NCBI RefSeq assembly: GCF_030678915.1
Contig: NZ_JAUUTZ010000017.1
Coordinates: 44,711 to 108,710, forward strand
DNA from: Paracoccus wurundjeri
GTDB taxonomy: Bacteria; Pseudomonadota; Alphaproteobacteria; Rhodobacterales; Rhodobacteraceae
Length of the DNA stretch: 64,000 nucleotides
Reading direction: 5' to 3'
A program made the position numbers and the translations under genes. The notes beneath the pieces were generated by a model, which saw only the letters and a list, made by a program, of their open reading frames with translations, did no database searches and was not told the DNA's origin. Shown one piece after another: positions 1 through 8,483 of the stretch. Positions within the stretch are counted from its first letter, which is position 1. Every line of letters starts with the position of its first letter.

Positions 1-966
1 CAGCGCGGCGGCTTTGCCGGAGCATTGCTCGCGACATTGGCGTTTACGCTGCCATCCGCCTTGACGATGGTCCTGCTTGCGGCGTTTGCCGGATCGACGC
101 CGCCGGAAACAGGGCTGGCCGGAGGGTTGGTTGCGGGGCTGAAGATCACTGCCGTGGCGGTCGTCGCGCATGCGGTTCTGGGCATGGCGCGAAGCCTTGC
201 TCCGACAGGCGCCCGTGCCGGGATTGCGCTTGCGGCACTGGCAATGATCGCATTGCTGCCCGCGGAAGCCGTTGTGCAGGTCGCCGCCATCCTGCTGGGT
301 GCGGGGCTTGGCTTCGTCTTTCGGGTTGCGCCAGCTTTGCGGGAAATGGCCACCCCGCCCCTGCGCGCACTGACCCGGAAAGGCGGGGCATATTGTCTTG
401 CGGCTTTTGCCATCCTGCTGATCGGGCTTCCCCTTTTGGCGACAATCGGCTGGCCGGTGAAACTCGCCGATATCTTTTATCGCGCAGGGGCTTTGGTTTT
501 CGGCGGAGGGCATGTCGTCCTGCCGCTGCTGCAAAACGGCACTCAGGGACTGGTTTCCGACGCAAGCTTTCTGGCGGGATACGGAGCAGCGCAGGCGATG
601 CCGGGGCCACTATTCACCTTTGCGGGCTGGCTGGGTCAGGTAACGGGCGGATTGCCCGGCGCATTAATCGCGCTTGTCGCGATTTTTCTTCCCGGATTTC
701 TTCTGATGGCCGGCGCAATGCCGTTCTGGGCCGTGCTGTCACGGATAGGCAATGCGCGCCATGCCATGGCCGGCGCGAATGCTGCAGTCGTCGGCATCCT
801 GGGACATGCGCTTTACGATCCGGTTTTCACCTCGGGAATCCGTGGCGATGCGGATCTCGCGCTGGCCGTGACCCTTTTCCTGATGCTTGGTTTATGGAGC
901 AGACCCGCTTGGCAGGTGGTGATTGCCGGTGCGCTGGGCGGCGTGGCACTTTCCGGCCTCGCGTAA
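1..966 (+). CDS. chrA: Chromate transporter ChrA, 5'-truncated by window edge
   Basis: Integral inner-membrane protein of the CHR family, which exports chromate and lowers its toxicity. The frame is open from base 1, so the start lies left of the window; 321 residues remain of a family usually near 400. The chain is almost wholly hydrophobic with many membrane segments. The second CHR half shows FGGGHVVLPLL (codons 167-177), followed by QAMPGPLFTFAGWLG, both typical of ChrA. The gene converges on the Rrf2 regulator with 13 bp between stops. No chrB-type regulator is visible. Family assignment is firm; chromate as the real substrate is inferred. Confidence 0.88.
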   Translation, partial: QRGGFAGALLATLAFTLPSALTMVLLAAFAGSTPPETGLAGGLVAGLKITAVAVVAHAVLGMARSLAPTGARAGIALAALAMIALLPAEAVVQVAAILLGAGLGFVFRVAPALREMATPPLRALTRKGGAYCLAAFAILLIGLPLLATIGWPVKLADIFYRAGALVFGGGHVVLPLLQNGTQGLVSDASFLAGYGAAQAMPGPLFTFAGWLGQVTGGLPGALIALVAIFLPGFLLMAGAMPFWAVLSRIGNARHAMAGANAAVVGILGHALYDPVFTSGIRGDADLALAVTLFLMLGLWSRPAWQVVIAGALGGVALSGLA

Positions 967-979
967 AACCGAACCGCTG

Positions 980-1438
980 TTATTCATCCACCACGTTAAG
1001 GATTTGCGGCAATGCCGGACAGGGCAACAGCTGATTCTTCGCCACATCCGCCAACGTATGATTGTGAAGAAACACATAGACATGCGCGGACAGGCTTTCC
1101 CACAGGCGGTTCGACAGCGTCTGCGCACGGGAACCCGATACGCCGCCCGAGGCCCCTGCGCCCACATGCATGGCGCTGACGGTTTCGTCCACCGCCTCGA
1201 GAATTTCGGCCACCCGGATGGTTTCAGATGCGCGGGCAAGACGATAGCCGCCGCCCGGACCGCGTACCGAGGTAACCAGCTCTGCCCGGCGCAGGCGAAC
1301 GAAAAGCTGCTCCAGATAGGGCAGCGAAATATCCTGACGGTTCGAAATCTCGGCCAGCGAGGTCAGTTCGTCACCTCGGGCGATGGCAAGATCGACCAGT
1401 GCAATAATGGCGTAACGGCCTTTTGTTGACAGTTTCAT
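980..1438 (-). CDS. iscR: Rrf2/IscR-family regulator with a single cysteine
   Basis: 152-residue winged-helix regulator. The N-terminal MKLSTKGRYA and the wing SVRGPGGGYRLAR (about residues 57-69) are diagnostic of Rrf2/IscR proteins, which control Fe-S cluster assembly and iron genes. Classical IscR has three cysteines near residues 92-104. That region here (MHVGAGASGGVSGSRAQ) has none, and the only cysteine is C140 near the C-terminus. IscR proteins of Rhodobacteraceae are known to have a single cysteine yet still bind a cluster, so this fits that subtype. The gene stands alone: it converges on chrA and is divergent from an alpha/beta hydrolase, and no iscS or suf gene follows. A function-specific name is therefore likely but not certain. 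Confidence 0.8.
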   Translation of the reverse strand: MKLSTKGRYAIIALVDLAIARGDELTSLAEISNRQDISLPYLEQLFVRLRRAELVTSVRGPGGGYRLARASETIRVAEILEAVDETVSAMHVGAGASGGVSGSRAQTLSNRLWESLSAHVYVFLHNHTLADVAKNQLLPCPALPQILNVVDE

Positions 1439-1616
1439 CGCTATTTCCCTTCCTGTGCCCCTGCGGCAATCCCGCCACAGATTGACGGCCCCCTTGACAC
1501 TACGTTATGCCCCTTATGCCCGTCTTCTTGCGTCTGCGGTACCGGCTTACCAGATAATCGTCTAGAAGCCTCGCAGGAATGCGTCAAGAAACCCAGAAAG
1601 CCGCTGAAGGAATACG

Positions 1617-2279
1617 ATGCCAGAGTTGATTTTTCCGGGCCCCGAGGGCCGCCTAGAGGGTCGTTACCATCCCCAGCCCGGCATACCGGACGCCCCTATC
1701 GCCATCATCCTGCATCCCCATCCGCAATATGGCGGCACGATGAATAACCGGGTGGTCTATAACCTGCATTATGCCTTCCACAATATGGGCTTTACGGCGA
1801 TGCGGTTCAATTTCCGTGGCGTGGGTCGGTCGCAGGGCGAATTCGATCAGGGCATCGGCGAATTGTCGGATGCCGCTTCGGCGCTTGATTACCTGCAGGC
1901 GATGAATCCGAATTCCAAGCATTGCTGGGTTGCCGGCTTCAGCTTTGGCGCATGGATCGGGATGCAGCTTCTGATGCGGCGCCCCGAGATCACCGGTTTC
2001 ATCAGCGTGGCGCCGCCTGCGAATATGTATGATTTCAGCTTTCTCGCCCCCTGCCCCAATTCCGGGCTGATCGTCAACGGCACTGCCGATCGCGTCGCCC
2101 CTCCGAAGGACACGCATTCTCTGGTCGCCAAACTGCGCGAGCAGAAGGGCATCACCATCACCCACGAAGAAATCGAGGGCGCAGATCACTTCTTCCGGGA
2201 CGAAGATGCCCATATGAAACCGATGATCGACATGGTGCAGACCTATGTGCGCAGGCGGCTGACGGAAAATTCGCGATAA
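1617..2279 (+). CDS. Alpha/beta hydrolase, small single-domain type
   Basis: 220-residue soluble serine hydrolase of unknown substrate. The nucleophile elbow GFSFG lies at residues 107-111 (Ser109). A plausible acid is Asp158 in NGTADRV and the histidine is His191 in EGADHFF, giving a complete catalytic triad. HPHPQYGGTMNN near residues 33-44 probably forms the oxyanion loop. The start follows an AAGGA-like site ahead of ATG 1617. It is divergent from iscR across a 178-bp spacer, a neighbourhood I recall from other Rhodobacterales, so co-regulation by iron or Fe-S status is possible. No membrane segment or signal peptide is seen. Confidence 0.85.
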   Translation: MPELIFPGPEGRLEGRYHPQPGIPDAPIAIILHPHPQYGGTMNNRVVYNLHYAFHNMGFTAMRFNFRGVGRSQGEFDQGIGELSDAASALDYLQAMNPNSKHCWVAGFSFGAWIGMQLLMRRPEITGFISVAPPANMYDFSFLAPCPNSGLIVNGTADRVAPPKDTHSLVAKLREQKGITITHEEIEGADHFFRDEDAHMKPMIDMVQTYVRRRLTENSR

Positions 2280-2482
2280 GCAGCAGTGCCGGGAGATAAA
2301 ATCTGCAAGAGGAAACTCATTGCATACGTCTCATGAGCTATTCACACCGCGCAATTAAATTCTAAAATGCCAAGCTGTTATGGCGCATTATTTGGAATCC
2401 TGGCACAGCTGAAACGAGGTGTTCGCATAAACTATGCGCGTGATGACGACGCCCGTAGCTTTCCGGCATCATCGCCTCAACG

Positions 2483-2498
2483 GTATGCAATCGCATAC
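2483..2498. promoter_or_regulatory. Inverted repeat upstream of icd (possible operator)
   Basis: GTATGC-AATC-GCATAC is a perfect inverted repeat with 6-bp arms, about 70 bp before the icd start in a 288-bp intergenic region (2280-2567). A further TTGCATAC half-site lies near 2319-2326. Arms of this form suit a dimeric helix-turn-helix regulator such as a GntR-type protein. Six-bp arms can occur by chance, so this is a candidate only. Nothing else clear was found in this spacer. Confidence 0.35.
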
Positions 2499-2567
2499 TA
2501 CACTTTCCTTTTAACCGGCGATCCATTATAGCCGCCTCAGCGAATCCAACAGCCGAAGGGACCCTCC

Positions 2568-3779
2568 ATGTCGAAGATCAAGGTAGAGAACCCCGTCGTC
2601 GAGCTCGACGGCGATGAGATGACCCGGATCATCTGGGATTTCATCAAGAAAAAACTGATTCTGCCCTATCTGGATATCGACCTGAAATATTACGATCTTG
2701 GCATCGAAGAGCGTGACAGGACCGACGATCAGATCACCGTCGATGCGGCCGAAGCGATCAAACAATATGGCGCGGGCGTCAAATGCGCGACCATCACCCC
2801 CGATGAAGCGCGGGTCGAGGAATTCAGCCTGAAAAAGATGTGGCGTAGCCCCAACGGCACGATCCGCAACATTCTTGGCGGCGTGATTTTCCGTGAGCCG
2901 ATCATCTGCCAGAACGTGCCGCGTCTGGTTCCGGGCTGGACGCAGCCGATCATCGTTGGCCGTCACGCCTATGGCGATCAGTATCGCGCGACCGATTTCC
3001 GGTTCCCCGGCAAAGGCAAACTGACCATCAAATTCGTCGGCGATGACGGCGAAACCATCGAACACGAGGTATTCCAGGCACCGGGCTCCGGTATCGCCAT
3101 GGCGATGTATAACCTTGACGATTCGATCAGGGATTTCGCCCGCGCATCTTTGAACTATGGCCTGAACCGTGGCTTGCCGGTTTATCTGTCGACCAAGAAC
3201 ACGATCCTGAAAGCCTATGACGGCCGCTTCAAGGATCTGTTCCAGGAAGTCTACGAACAGGAATTCGAAGCCGAGTTCAAGAAGAAGGGCATCCATTACG
3301 AACACCGGCTGATCGACGATATGGTCGCCTCGGCTCTGAAATGGTCGGGTGGCTATGTCTGGGCCTGCAAGAACTACGACGGCGATGTCCAGTCCGACAC
3401 GGTCGCGCAGGGTTTCGGCTCGCTTGGCCTGATGACCTCGGTACTGATGACGCCCGACGGGAAAATCGTCGAGTCCGAGGCCGCCCATGGCACCGTGACC
3501 CGCCACTACCGCGAACATCAGAAGGGCAATGCCACGTCGACCAACTCGATCGCTTCGATCTACGCCTGGACGGGCGGCCTGAAGCATCGCGCCAAGCTGG
3601 ACGACAACGCCGCACTGGCCAAATTCGCGGATACGCTTGAGAAAGTGACCGTGCAGGCGGTTGAAGACGGATTCATGACCAAGGATCTGGCTCTGCTGGT
3701 TGGTCCGGACCAGAAATGGCTGACCACCATGGGCTTCCTTGAGAAGATCGACGAGTATCTGAACAAGGCGCTCGACTGA
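2568..3779 (+). CDS. icd: NADP-dependent isocitrate dehydrogenase
   Basis: Cytosolic TCA-cycle enzyme converting isocitrate and NADP+ to 2-oxoglutarate, CO2 and NADPH. The 403 residues match the eukaryote-like (type II) NADP-IDH in length and sequence. The start [20 protein letters not shown] and substrate-binding residues Ser94, Asn96, Arg100 and Arg109 ([14 protein letters not shown]) are present, as is the metal/cofactor segment [12 protein letters not shown]. The gene is monocistronic, with its own upstream region and a strong terminator 25 bp after the stop. The spacer holds a GTATGC/GCATAC palindrome that may be an operator. Confidence 0.97.
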   Translation: MSKIKVENPVVELDGDEMTRIIWDFIKKKLILPYLDIDLKYYDLGIEERDRTDDQITVDAAEAIKQYGAGVKCATITPDEARVEEFSLKKMWRSPNGTIRNILGGVIFREPIICQNVPRLVPGWTQPIIVGRHAYGDQYRATDFRFPGKGKLTIKFVGDDGETIEHEVFQAPGSGIAMAMYNLDDSIRDFARASLNYGLNRGLPVYLSTKNTILKAYDGRFKDLFQEVYEQEFEAEFKKKGIHYEHRLIDDMVASALKWSGGYVWACKNYDGDVQSDTVAQGFGSLGLMTSVLMTPDGKIVESEAAHGTVTRHYREHQKGNATSTNSIASIYAWTGGLKHRAKLDDNAALAKFADTLEKVTVQAVEDGFMTKDLALLVGPDQKWLTTMGFLEKIDEYLNKALD

Positions 3780-3803
3780 GCAGGCTACTTTGGACAGAAA
3801 CAG

Positions 3804-3837
3804 AAAGGCCGGGCATCATTTGCCCGGCCTTTCTTTC
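3804..3837 (+). terminator. Rho-independent terminator after icd
   Basis: A perfect 12-bp stem (3804-3815 with 3821-3832, arm AAAGGCCGGGCA) with a 5-nt loop, followed by a pyrimidine-rich run TTTCTTTCTT. It ends the icd transcript and lies before the convergent J-domain gene. Confidence 0.9.
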
Positions 3838-3896
3838 TTCCGGCCTCGCGCCTATTCTTCCTTCACGGTCGTGCCTGATATTGATTTCGCCGCGCT

Positions 3897-4523
3897 TCAG
3901 TCGCGGAAATTACGGCTGTCCTTGACCTGATCCCACGCCCAGACAACCTCTGCCAGCCGATCCTCGTCCGAGCGGTCGCCGCCATTCATATCTGGATGAA
4001 GATCCTTCACCAGTGACTTGTATTGCTTGCGAATTTCTCCGCGCGTCCAATGATCCTTCGCCTCAAGGATATCCAGCGCCTTACGCTCGGTCGGGGGCAG
4101 TTTCCGGCCGGTTTTCGCACGCGCTTCCGGCGAGGTTCCATTCGCCCCCAATATCTCGAGCGGGTCACTGACGCCATGCCGCGCCCAGGCCTGTTCCTTC
4201 CCGGCACGCCCGAAAGGCTTCGTGGGGCGATCCCATACGGTCGCATTGTCCAGAAATCTCTGGAATTCCTCTTCGCTCTGACCCTGAAAGTAGTTCCAGT
4301 TCTGGTTGTATTCACGCACATGCTCTTTGCAGAACCAGAAATAATCATCCAGGTTGCGCGGATTTTTCGGGGCACGGTATTTGCCCGGCTCGTTGCATCC
4401 CTCTTTCTCGCAAATGCGGGTCGAGGTTTCGAACGCGCCAGACATTCCACGCCGTCCTTTTGCGCGCCGCTTCTTGTCACGGGCGGCGGAAATATCAAAT
4501 CCAAACGGGTCGTTACTGCTCAT
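3897..4523 (-). CDS. J-domain (DnaJ-like) co-chaperone with Cys/His cluster
   Basis: 208-residue protein with a C-terminal J domain (about 150-205) containing the HPD signature at 176-178, which stimulates DnaK ATPase. It lacks the Gly/Phe-rich and zinc-finger regions of DnaJ itself, so it is a specialised J protein. The N-terminal half has C38, C43, C65 and H68 (RICEKEGC ... FCKEHV), a possible zinc site. It is divergent from bolA, a pairing common in alphaproteobacteria. In many relatives the cobaltochelatase gene cobS follows, but none is present here. The client is unknown. Confidence 0.88.
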   Translation of the reverse strand: MSSNDPFGFDISAARDKKRRAKGRRGMSGAFETSTRICEKEGCNEPGKYRAPKNPRNLDDYFWFCKEHVREYNQNWNYFQGQSEEEFQRFLDNATVWDRPTKPFGRAGKEQAWARHGVSDPLEILGANGTSPEARAKTGRKLPPTERKALDILEAKDHWTRGEIRKQYKSLVKDLHPDMNGGDRSDEDRLAEVVWAWDQVKDSRNFRD

Positions 4524-4599
4524 GGTTCAGGGCACCTTTGCGACTCGGAGGCGGCAGTTTAGGCTATTTCACGCGACATGGAAGATCTTGACGGAGAAT

Positions 4600-4857
4600 A
4601 TGAGTATGATTGCGGATGAAATGCGCGAGAGGTTGGCCGTGCTGACCCCTTCGAAACTGGAAATTATCGACGAAAGCGAAGGTCATCGTGGCCACGCCGG
4701 ATATCAAGAAGGCGGGCAAAGCCATTTCCGCATCCGAATGGCCAGTTCCTCTTTCGCAGGGCTCAGCAGATTGCAGAGACATCGGCTGATTCACGACACG
4801 CTCGGCGATATAGTGCCACGGATCCATGCGCTTGCGCTTGAACTCGCGGAAAGCTGA
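4600..4857 (+). CDS. bolA: BolA family protein
   Basis: 85-residue BolA-like protein. Family members bind monothiol glutaredoxins and [2Fe-2S] clusters and act in iron homeostasis, stress response and cell shape. Visible hallmarks are the loop HRGHAGYQEGGQSHF with conserved histidines, FRIRM in the class II KH-like fold, and the basic helix RLQRHRLIHDTL. ATG 4600 is chosen because GGAG lies at 4593-4596; the open frame extends further upstream but lacks BolA homology. It is divergent from the J-domain gene, with start codons about 77 bp apart. Confidence 0.92.
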   Translation: MSMIADEMRERLAVLTPSKLEIIDESEGHRGHAGYQEGGQSHFRIRMASSSFAGLSRLQRHRLIHDTLGDIVPRIHALALELAES

Positions 4858-4947
4858 ACCGTTAGCGCCCTCGGTCTTGCCCCTGCCCTGACCGCCGCGT
4901 AGAAGCCGGTCAAATGAATATGAAACAGTAATTTGGAAGGGCCTTCC

Positions 4948-5913
4948 ATGAGCGGACGCACGGATTTCAACGATCGACTACTTTCGCTGGGGCTGGCGCG
5001 CGTCAGCGAGGCGGCAGCGCATGCCTCGGCCCGCCTGATCGGGCGTGGTGATGAAAAAGCCGCCGATCAGGCAGCGGTCAACGCCATGCGCGATCAGCTC
5101 AACATGCTGGACATCAAGGGGGTTGTCGTCATCGGCGAAGGCGAGCGTGACGAGGCTCCGATGCTGTATATCGGCGAAGAGGTCGGATCCGGAAAGGGCC
5201 CCGAAGTTGATATCGCACTTGATCCGCTTGAAGGGACGACCCTGACCGCGAAGGACATGCCGAACGCCCTGACCGTGATCGCCATGGCGCCACGCGGCAC
5301 CCTGCTGCATGCGCCGGACGTCTATATGGACAAGCTGGCCATTGGACCGGGCTATCCGGAAAACGTGGTCAGCCTGGACATGTCCCCCGCCGAGCGGGTG
5401 CGGGCGCTGGCCAAGGCGCGGGGCTGCAAGGACAGCGATATCACTGTCTGCATTCTTGAACGCCCCCGGCATGAAGACATGATCGCCGCAGTGCGCGAAA
5501 CCGGCGCGGCGATCCGTCTGATCACCGATGGCGATGTTGCGGGCGTGATCCATACCGCCGAAGCCGAACTGACCGGGATCGACATGTATATGGGCAGCGG
5601 CGGCGCGCCGGAGGGCGTTCTGGCGGCATCGGCCCTGAAATGCATGGGCGGCCAGATGTGGGGCCGGCTGCTATTCCGCAACGATGACGAAAAAGGCCGG
5701 GCCCGCGGCGCGGGCATCACCGATCTGGATCGGATTTATTCGCGTGATGAACTGGTGACCGCGGACGTGATCTTTGCGGCAACCGGCGTCACCAATGGCT
5801 CGATCGTGGCAGGCGTCAAGCGCGAACCGCATTATCTGCAAACCGAAACGATCCTGATGCGTTCCAAGACCGGATCGGTCCGGCGGATGATCTATCGCAA
5901 TCCGATCCGGTGA
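4948..5913 (+). CDS. glpX: Class II fructose-1,6-bisphosphatase
   Basis: 321-residue GlpX-type phosphatase hydrolysing fructose 1,6-bisphosphate to fructose 6-phosphate in gluconeogenesis. Metal-binding motifs are GRGDEKAAD (32-40), IGEGERDEAP (62-71) and LDPLEGTT (91-98); DGDVAG and GSGGAPEGVLAA form the sugar-phosphate site. ATG 4948 follows a GGAAGGG ribosome site at about 4935-4941, so the upstream in-frame TTG at 4933 is unlikely to be the start. recJ follows after a 69-bp spacer containing a dispersed repeat. In many alphaproteobacteria homoserine dehydrogenase precedes glpX; it is not here. Confidence 0.95.
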   Translation: MSGRTDFNDRLLSLGLARVSEAAAHASARLIGRGDEKAADQAAVNAMRDQLNMLDIKGVVVIGEGERDEAPMLYIGEEVGSGKGPEVDIALDPLEGTTLTAKDMPNALTVIAMAPRGTLLHAPDVYMDKLAIGPGYPENVVSLDMSPAERVRALAKARGCKDSDITVCILERPRHEDMIAAVRETGAAIRLITDGDVAGVIHTAEAELTGIDMYMGSGGAPEGVLAASALKCMGGQMWGRLLFRNDDEKGRARGAGITDLDRIYSRDELVTADVIFAATGVTNGSIVAGVKREPHYLQTETILMRSKTGSVRRMIYRNPIR

Positions 5914-5915
5914 AT

Positions 5916-5978
5916 ATGGGGGTTCTGCCCCCGCCGCGCCATGCGCGGCTCTCCCGGGATATTTTCATGAAGAAGGGA
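5916..5978 (+). repeat. Dispersed intergenic repeat, copy A
   Basis: Holds the shared pieces GGTTCTGCCC, a copy-specific hairpin (CCGCGC-CAT-GCGCGG) and then CCCGGGATATTTTCATGAAGAAG. It fills nearly the whole glpX-recJ spacer. The purine tail AGAAGGGAAG sits just before the recJ GTG and probably serves as its ribosome binding site. Other copies are near 19042, 30353 and 55908. Confidence 0.7.
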
Positions 5979-5982
5979 AGTC

Positions 5983-7719
5983 GTGGCGTTCCTGGGGGTT
6001 GAGAATTCGCTGACCGGACGAAGCTGGCTTGGCCCCGATATGGGTATCGAACGGCTGGCCGAAGGTCTGGCCCAGCGATGCTCTCTGCCGCTTTCGGTGG
6101 CGCGGGTTCTTGCAGATCGCGGGGTGGAGGCCGAACTGGCCGAAGGCTATCTGACGCCCCGGCTGCGCGACCTTCTGCCCGACCCGCTGAGCTTGCGGGA
6201 CATGGAGAAAGCGGCCGGCAGGCTGGTCGCCGCGGCCACGACCGGCGAACGCGTCGCCATATTCGCCGATTACGATGTGGATGGTGGTTCTTCTGCCGCC
6301 CTGTTGCTGGACTGGCTGCACCAGCAAGGGCGGAATGCCACGCTTTATATCCCGGACCGTATCGATGAGGGCTACGGGCCGAACGCGCCGGCGATGGCGG
6401 AACTGGCGGGCGGGCATGACCTGATCATCTGCGTCGATTGCGGTACGCTGAGTCATGATGCCCTGGCGGCAGCGACGGGGGCCGATATCATCGTACTGGA
6501 CCACCATCTTGGCGGCGAAACCCTGCCCCCCGCGCTTGCCGTGGTCAATCCCAACCGGGCGGATGAGGATGGCGCGCTTGGCCATCTTTGCGCCGCGGGG
6601 GTGGTGTTTCTGACATTGGTGCAGGCTGGGCGCGTATTGCGGCGCATGGAACGGCCGGAGCCCGACCTGATGGCGATGCTGGATCTGGTCGGGTTGGCGA
6701 CCGTGGCCGATGTCGCGCCGCTGATCGGCGTGAACCGGGCCTTCGTGCGTCAGGGTCTGGCGGTCATGGCGCGCAGGCAACGGCCGGGACTGGTGGCACT
6801 GTCGGATGTGGCGCGGTTGGACGGGCCTCCGAACGCCTTTCACCTTGGGTTTCTGCTGGGGCCCCGGATCAATGCCGGCGGACGGGTCGGACGTGCGGAT
6901 CTGGGCGCGCTTTGCCTGTCCTCACGCGATCCTGCGGAAGCGGTCCGGCTGGCCGGTGAGCTTGACGGGCTGAACCGTGAACGCCGCGCGATCGAGGCTG
7001 CGGTTCGCGATGAAGCATTGGCGCAGGTGGAAGCGCGCGGCGACAGCACTCTGTCATGGGCGGCGGGCGATGGCTGGCATCCGGGCGTGGTCGGCATTGT
7101 TGCGGCAAGGATCAAGGAAGCGACGGATTTGCCCTCGGTGGTCATCGGCATTGATGGCGATATCGGCAAGGGCTCTGCGCGATCTGTTCCCGGTGTCGAT
7201 CTGGGCCGGGCGATACAACGGCTTGCCGGTGAAGGATTGCTGATCAAGGGCGGCGGGCATGAAATGGCCGCAGGGCTTACCGTGGCCCGGGAACATATCA
7301 ATGCCGCGATGGCGCGACTGAGCGAATTGCTTGCCCGCGATATCGCCGGACGCAGCGGGTTGAGCGATCTGCGGATTTCAGGGCTGCTCGAAACCCCCGC
7401 CGCGACACCAGAGTTGTTTCATCAACTGGAAGCCGCCGGCCCGTTTGGGCAAGCCTCCCCCGCGCCCCGCTTCGCCTTTGCGCAACAATTGATCGACAGT
7501 GCCTCGACAATGGGCGACAGCCATCTGCGGCTTTCATTCCGCAGCCCCGGCGCCCCGGCACTCGAAGCCGTGGCGTGGGGTGCGATGAACACGCCTCTTG
7601 GCCCCGGATTGATCGGCGCGAAGGGGCGTCGCTTTCATCTGGCGGGCAGGCTGGAACTTTCGACTTGGGGCAACAGGACCCGGGTGCGGCTGCGGCTTGA
7701 GGATGCTGCCGAAGCCTGA
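5983..7719 (+). CDS. recJ: Single-stranded-DNA-specific exonuclease RecJ
   Basis: 578-residue 5'-3' ssDNA exonuclease used in recombination and mismatch/base-excision repair. DHH-superfamily motifs are present: DYDVDG (96-101), VDCG (151-154) and DHH (173-175). The C-terminal DHHA1 domain shows the glycine-rich GGGHEMAAG, followed by the OB-fold region. The residues after DYDVDG are GSS rather than the more usual A/V-T-S, a small variation. GTG 5983 is used, with AAGGGAAG directly upstream. It follows glpX on the same strand and converges with ssb 41 bp beyond. Confidence 0.95.
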   Translation: MAFLGVENSLTGRSWLGPDMGIERLAEGLAQRCSLPLSVARVLADRGVEAELAEGYLTPRLRDLLPDPLSLRDMEKAAGRLVAAATTGERVAIFADYDVDGGSSAALLLDWLHQQGRNATLYIPDRIDEGYGPNAPAMAELAGGHDLIICVDCGTLSHDALAAATGADIIVLDHHLGGETLPPALAVVNPNRADEDGALGHLCAAGVVFLTLVQAGRVLRRMERPEPDLMAMLDLVGLATVADVAPLIGVNRAFVRQGLAVMARRQRPGLVALSDVARLDGPPNAFHLGFLLGPRINAGGRVGRADLGALCLSSRDPAEAVRLAGELDGLNRERRAIEAAVRDEALAQVEARGDSTLSWAAGDGWHPGVVGIVAARIKEATDLPSVVIGIDGDIGKGSARSVPGVDLGRAIQRLAGEGLLIKGGGHEMAAGLTVAREHINAAMARLSELLARDIAGRSGLSDLRISGLLETPAATPELFHQLEAAGPFGQASPAPRFAFAQQLIDSASTMGDSHLRLSFRSPGAPALEAVAWGAMNTPLGPGLIGAKGRRFHLAGRLELSTWGNRTRVRLRLEDAAEA

Positions 7720-7760
7720 GTCCTGTGCGGCGATGCGGGTATCTGTGTGAAAGGCAGCCC

Positions 7761-8249
7761 CTAGAACGGGATCTCATCGTCATAATCGCTGCGTCCGCCA
7801 CCCGATGGAGCGCCGCCGCCGGATGAACCGCCATAGTTATCGGAGCCGCCCCCGCTATAGCCGCCACGGCTCCCACCACCTCCACCGCCACCTTCACCGC
7901 GGCCATCCAGCATATGCAATTCGCTGCGGAATGGGCGCAAGGTGACTTCGGTCGAATAGCGATCCTGCCCGTTCTGATCCTGCCATTTGCGGGTCTCGAG
8001 CTGACCTTCGACATAGACCTTGCTGCCCTTGCGCAAATATTGTTCTGCCACCCGGGCCAACGGCTCGGAATAAATGGCGACGGAATGCCACTGGGTCCGT
8101 TCCTGCCGTTCACCGCTATTGCGATCCTTCCACTGCTCGGAGGTCGCTATCCGCAGGTTGACCACCTTGCCACCATTCTGAAAGGTCCGGACCTCGGGAT
8201 CCTGTCCCAGATTTCCGACCAGAATGACCTTATTGACGCTACCTGCCAT
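7761..8249 (-). CDS. ssb: Single-stranded DNA-binding protein
   Basis: 162-residue SSB that coats ssDNA as a tetramer in replication, recombination and repair. The OB fold spans about 1-112 (start [19 protein letters not shown]). A flexible glycine/serine-rich linker runs from about 118 to 153. The acidic tip DYDDEIPF is the docking site for partner proteins such as RecJ, which is encoded convergently next door. Length and layout are normal for alphaproteobacteria. A 234-bp spacer separates it from the divergent transglycosylase gene. Confidence 0.97.
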   Translation of the reverse strand: MAGSVNKVILVGNLGQDPEVRTFQNGGKVVNLRIATSEQWKDRNSGERQERTQWHSVAIYSEPLARVAEQYLRKGSKVYVEGQLETRKWQDQNGQDRYSTEVTLRPFRSELHMLDGRGEGGGGGGGSRGGYSGGGSDNYGGSSGGGAPSGGGRSDYDDEIPF

Positions 8250-8483
8250 GGTGGGCTCTCCGCTGTTTCCGTGTGTTTCGCCGGTCTATCCCAGCGGCAA
8301 CCCGGCGTGCAAGCAAATCACACTGCCTTGCGCTTTTTCTCCGGTTCCATACGCAACCGGCGATAAGCTGATTTCCGCTGTCGCTTGCATAAGCATTATT
8401 CACAAGAAAGGCCTTGCTGGCGATAAGAGAAATTTGCTGTATAGTGCAACAAAATAATATCCGGTTAACGAGGGACGGATAAT

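Noticed and set aside
1494..1520. TTGACA followed by TATGCC as a promoter for the alpha/beta hydrolase
   Set aside because: The spacer is only about 15 bp and the -10 match is poor.
2526..3587. 353-codon frame antisense to icd
   Set aside because: Shadow of a highly conserved housekeeping gene.
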